NCBI GenBank assembly: GCA_910579135.1
Contig: CAJTTM010000020.1
Span: 1-44,145, forward strand
From: an uncultured Erysipelotrichales bacterium
GTDB taxonomy: Bacteria > Bacillota_I > Bacilli_A > Erysipelotrichales > Coprobacillaceae
DNA length: 44,145 nucleotides
Direction of reading: 5' to 3'
Positions 42,325 to 44,145 of the stretch are shown piece after piece. Below the pieces are notes generated by a model that ran no database searches, was not told the origin of the DNA, and saw only the letters and a program-made list of their open reading frames with translations. The first letter of the stretch is position 1. Each line of letters opens with the position of its first letter. Both the position numbers and the translations under genes were made by a program.

Positions 42325-44073
42325 ATGAATTATACTTTTACTAACTTTATCCAAGAACAAGATTATGAAGATGTGCGTATCATCGACTTGTATTGGGATA
42401 GAATATATTTGCATATTAAAATTGAGGGGCAAGATATTTATAAATTAGAGTATGCTATTGCATCTAGAAAAAATAAATATGTATATCCTATTCAATTAAA
42501 TCATGACACAAATGAGTTTATTATTAATATCACAAATATTCAAAATAAAGAAATGTTGTGTAATGGAAAATGGTATCTGAAATTTTATAATGTAAATTAT
42601 GAAAGTGAAATGGAACGTTATGAAAAGGAATTTGAGAAATATCAAATTGAAAAGGAACATGATGATGATGATTTAATACCTAAACCTTGGATTCCTTATA
42701 TGTGGAAAGATATACCTATTACAATTGATACATGTTATAAACTTCATGATTTAGATAAAATTTATAGATATTCTGGTAATAATTATGCTTATATTGTTTC
42801 TTTTAAGCCATTAAAAACAAGGGAACAAATTATTTGTTCTATGAATACTACATTTATGACAAAGAGTCCTAAACCTCAAAAGAGATATTTTAAAATAGAA
42901 TCTCCTAGAATCAGTCGTCAATGGAAAAAAAGAATAATATATTATTTAGAAAAGTCATTAAATATTATTTATCAATGTGTTACACATTTATCTCCAAAAA
43001 AAGGTAATAGAATACTTATTATGTCGGAGACAAGAGATATGGGTGGAAACTTAAAATATTTAGACGATAGAATTAAGGAAAGAAAATTAGATAAAGAATT
43101 TAAAATAACATATCATTTTAAAAAGACTTTAGAATGTTCTAGACCTCAAATATTCTTTATTTGGTTAAAGCTTGCGATTTTAACTGCTAAACAAGATTTT
43201 ATTTTCGTTGATGATTATGTTCCATTCTTTAAATATATTAATCTTAATAAAAAAACAAAACTCGTCCAAGTTTGGCATGCTGGAGTTGGATTTAAATCTG
43301 TTGGATATGCGAGATTTGGTGAAAAAGGATCTCCATACGCACTAGACTCTGCTCATAGAAAATACACTCATGCTATTGTTGGTGGTGAAGCATTACGTGA
43401 TGTTTATGCAGAAGTCTTTGGAATTGATAGAGAGAATTGTTTACCATATGGATTAATGAGAATAGATGGATATATGGATAAAGAAAAAATTGATAATTTT
43501 AAAACAGAATTTTATCAACAATATCCTCAATTTAAAGATAAAAAGATTATATTATTTGCTCCAACATTCAGAGGAACTGGTCAAAGAACTGCACATTATC
43601 CTTATGAAGTTATAGAACAAGATAAGATTTATGATATGTGTGGTGATGAGTATGTATTTTTAATTAAAATGCATCCATTCATTTTAAAAAAGATGGAAAT
43701 TGAACCTCAATACCAAGATCGTATTATTGATTTTTCAAATTTCCCTGATATTAATCAATTATTCTATGTTACTGAAATTCTAATTACTGATTACTCATCT
43801 AATATCTATGAATTCTCATTACAAAGAAAACCAATTATTTCCTTTGCTTATGATAAAGATGAATATGAATTATTAAGAAGTGTACATAGACCTTTAGACA
43901 AATATGCACCTGGAAAGGTTTGTTTAACAATTGATGAAGTGATTGAAACAATTAAAAACAAAGATTTTGAAATGGAAAAATTATATAAATTTATCGATGA
44001 AAACTTTGATAATAGCGAAGGATATGCGAGCGATAAAGTTATCGATAACATTTTATTAAAAAATAAATCATAA
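42325..44073 (+). CDS. CDP-glycerol:glycerophosphate glycerophosphotransferase (TagF-like)
   Basis: Transferase of 582 aa from the ATG at 42325 (GAGGAGG upstream; a 12-codon open extension covers that site). The N-terminal 200 residues form a separate domain of beta-rich type, often found in front of TagF-family enzymes. The catalytic part (about 225-582) has MSETRDMGGNLKYLDDR, KLVQVWHAGVGFKSVGYARFG, AIVGGEALRDVYAEVFG, LPYGLMRID, LFAPTFRGTGQRTAHYP, LIKMHPFI and TDYSSNIYEFSLQRKPIISF, all family hallmarks. It likely polymerises or adds polyol-phosphate on wall or capsule polymer at the membrane face. An IS-like end begins 19 bp after its stop codon. Confidence 0.92.
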   Translation: MNYTFTNFIQEQDYEDVRIIDLYWDRIYLHIKIEGQDIYKLEYAIASRKNKYVYPIQLNHDTNEFIINITNIQNKEMLCNGKWYLKFYNVNYESEMERYEKEFEKYQIEKEHDDDDLIPKPWIPYMWKDIPITIDTCYKLHDLDKIYRYSGNNYAYIVSFKPLKTREQIICSMNTTFMTKSPKPQKRYFKIESPRISRQWKKRIIYYLEKSLNIIYQCVTHLSPKKGNRILIMSETRDMGGNLKYLDDRIKERKLDKEFKITYHFKKTLECSRPQIFFIWLKLAILTAKQDFIFVDDYVPFFKYINLNKKTKLVQVWHAGVGFKSVGYARFGEKGSPYALDSAHRKYTHAIVGGEALRDVYAEVFGIDRENCLPYGLMRIDGYMDKEKIDNFKTEFYQQYPQFKDKKIILFAPTFRGTGQRTAHYPYEVIEQDKIYDMCGDEYVFLIKMHPFILKKMEIEPQYQDRIIDFSNFPDINQLFYVTEILITDYSSNIYEFSLQRKPIISFAYDKDEYELLRSVHRPLDKYAPGKVCLTIDEVIETIKNKDFEMEKLYKFIDENFDNSEGYASDKVIDNILLKNKS

Positions 44074-44092
44074 TAAAAATGCAAGTTCAGAT

Positions 44093-44145
44093 TGAACCGC
44101 CCCTGTCAAGTAGACAGGTGAAATAATTAAAATGTTTTTGATGAA
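44093..44145 (+). mobile_element. Probable left end of an IS3-family (IS150-group) element, truncated by the window
   Basis: TGAACCGCCCCTGTC...GACAGGTGAAAT at the right edge has the layout of IS150-type terminal repeats (TG, then A/CTGC/GC-CCC, then GT..GAC, then TGAAAT). It contains a CCTGTC/GACAGG dyad. The transposase frame would lie beyond the window, so the call rests on the end alone. Confidence 0.5.

Overview
The window is AT-rich, gene-dense DNA with strong AGGAGG-type ribosome binding sites, T-box and PRD/BglG-type regulation, a beta-glucoside PTS, CDP-polyol transferases and a wall-type surface protein. This points to a low-GC Bacillota, most likely a gut Erysipelotrichia/Coprobacillaceae-like anaerobe. 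The taxon is inferred from gene content and codon use; no 16S rRNA gene is present.

Layout. Positions 1-4.5 kb hold a VTT/TVP38 membrane protein, response regulator and histidine kinase operon, and a dsrE-ybaK pair, all on the minus strand. At 4.7-6.3 kb a tRNA-Gln(CUG) gene and gltX are divergent. At 6.35-11.2 kb lies a PRD-antiterminator-controlled operon of an Old Yellow Enzyme-type Fe-S flavoprotein, a BglG/LicT regulator and a beta-glucoside PTS EIIBCA, with two RAT-like RNA sites. At 11.5-14.6 kb is sulfur assimilation: an IscR-like Rrf2 regulator, cysK, a T-box leader and metY. At 14.7-19.5 kb are fructose-bisphosphate aldolase and a five-gene overlapping operon (small protein, Sel1-repeat protein, SpoU methyltransferase, MalY/PatB lyase, GNAT). 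At 19.6-24.8 kb are an rRNA methyltransferase and a pseudouridine synthase, a decayed gene, a cytoplasmic alpha-amylase, an acyl-ACP thioesterase and a small membrane protein. At 24.9-25.9 kb is an Rpn-family nuclease gene with a disrupted N-terminus behind an operator/promoter module that recurs, inverted, at the left edge of the window. At 26-33.2 kb are a heterodimeric ABC exporter with a divergent LysR regulator, a lipid kinase, an RNA/DNA methyltransferase and a HAD phosphatase.

The last third (33.2-44.1 kb) is a cell-envelope region: TarI-like cytidylyltransferase, extended SDR, two CDP-glycerol-glycerophosphotransferase-family proteins, an acyltransferase-3 and a 1472-residue surface protein with a long Asp-rich repeat array. 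The surface-protein gene is preceded by a well-formed c-di-GMP-I (GEMM) riboswitch with an intrinsic terminator. The window ends in what looks like the left end of an IS3/IS150-type element.

Two items stand out. One is the beta-glucoside PTS operon that carries a flavin/Fe-S reductase where a 6-phospho-beta-glucosidase would be expected. The other is the c-di-GMP-controlled surface protein, whose expression platform appears to be tandemly duplicated.
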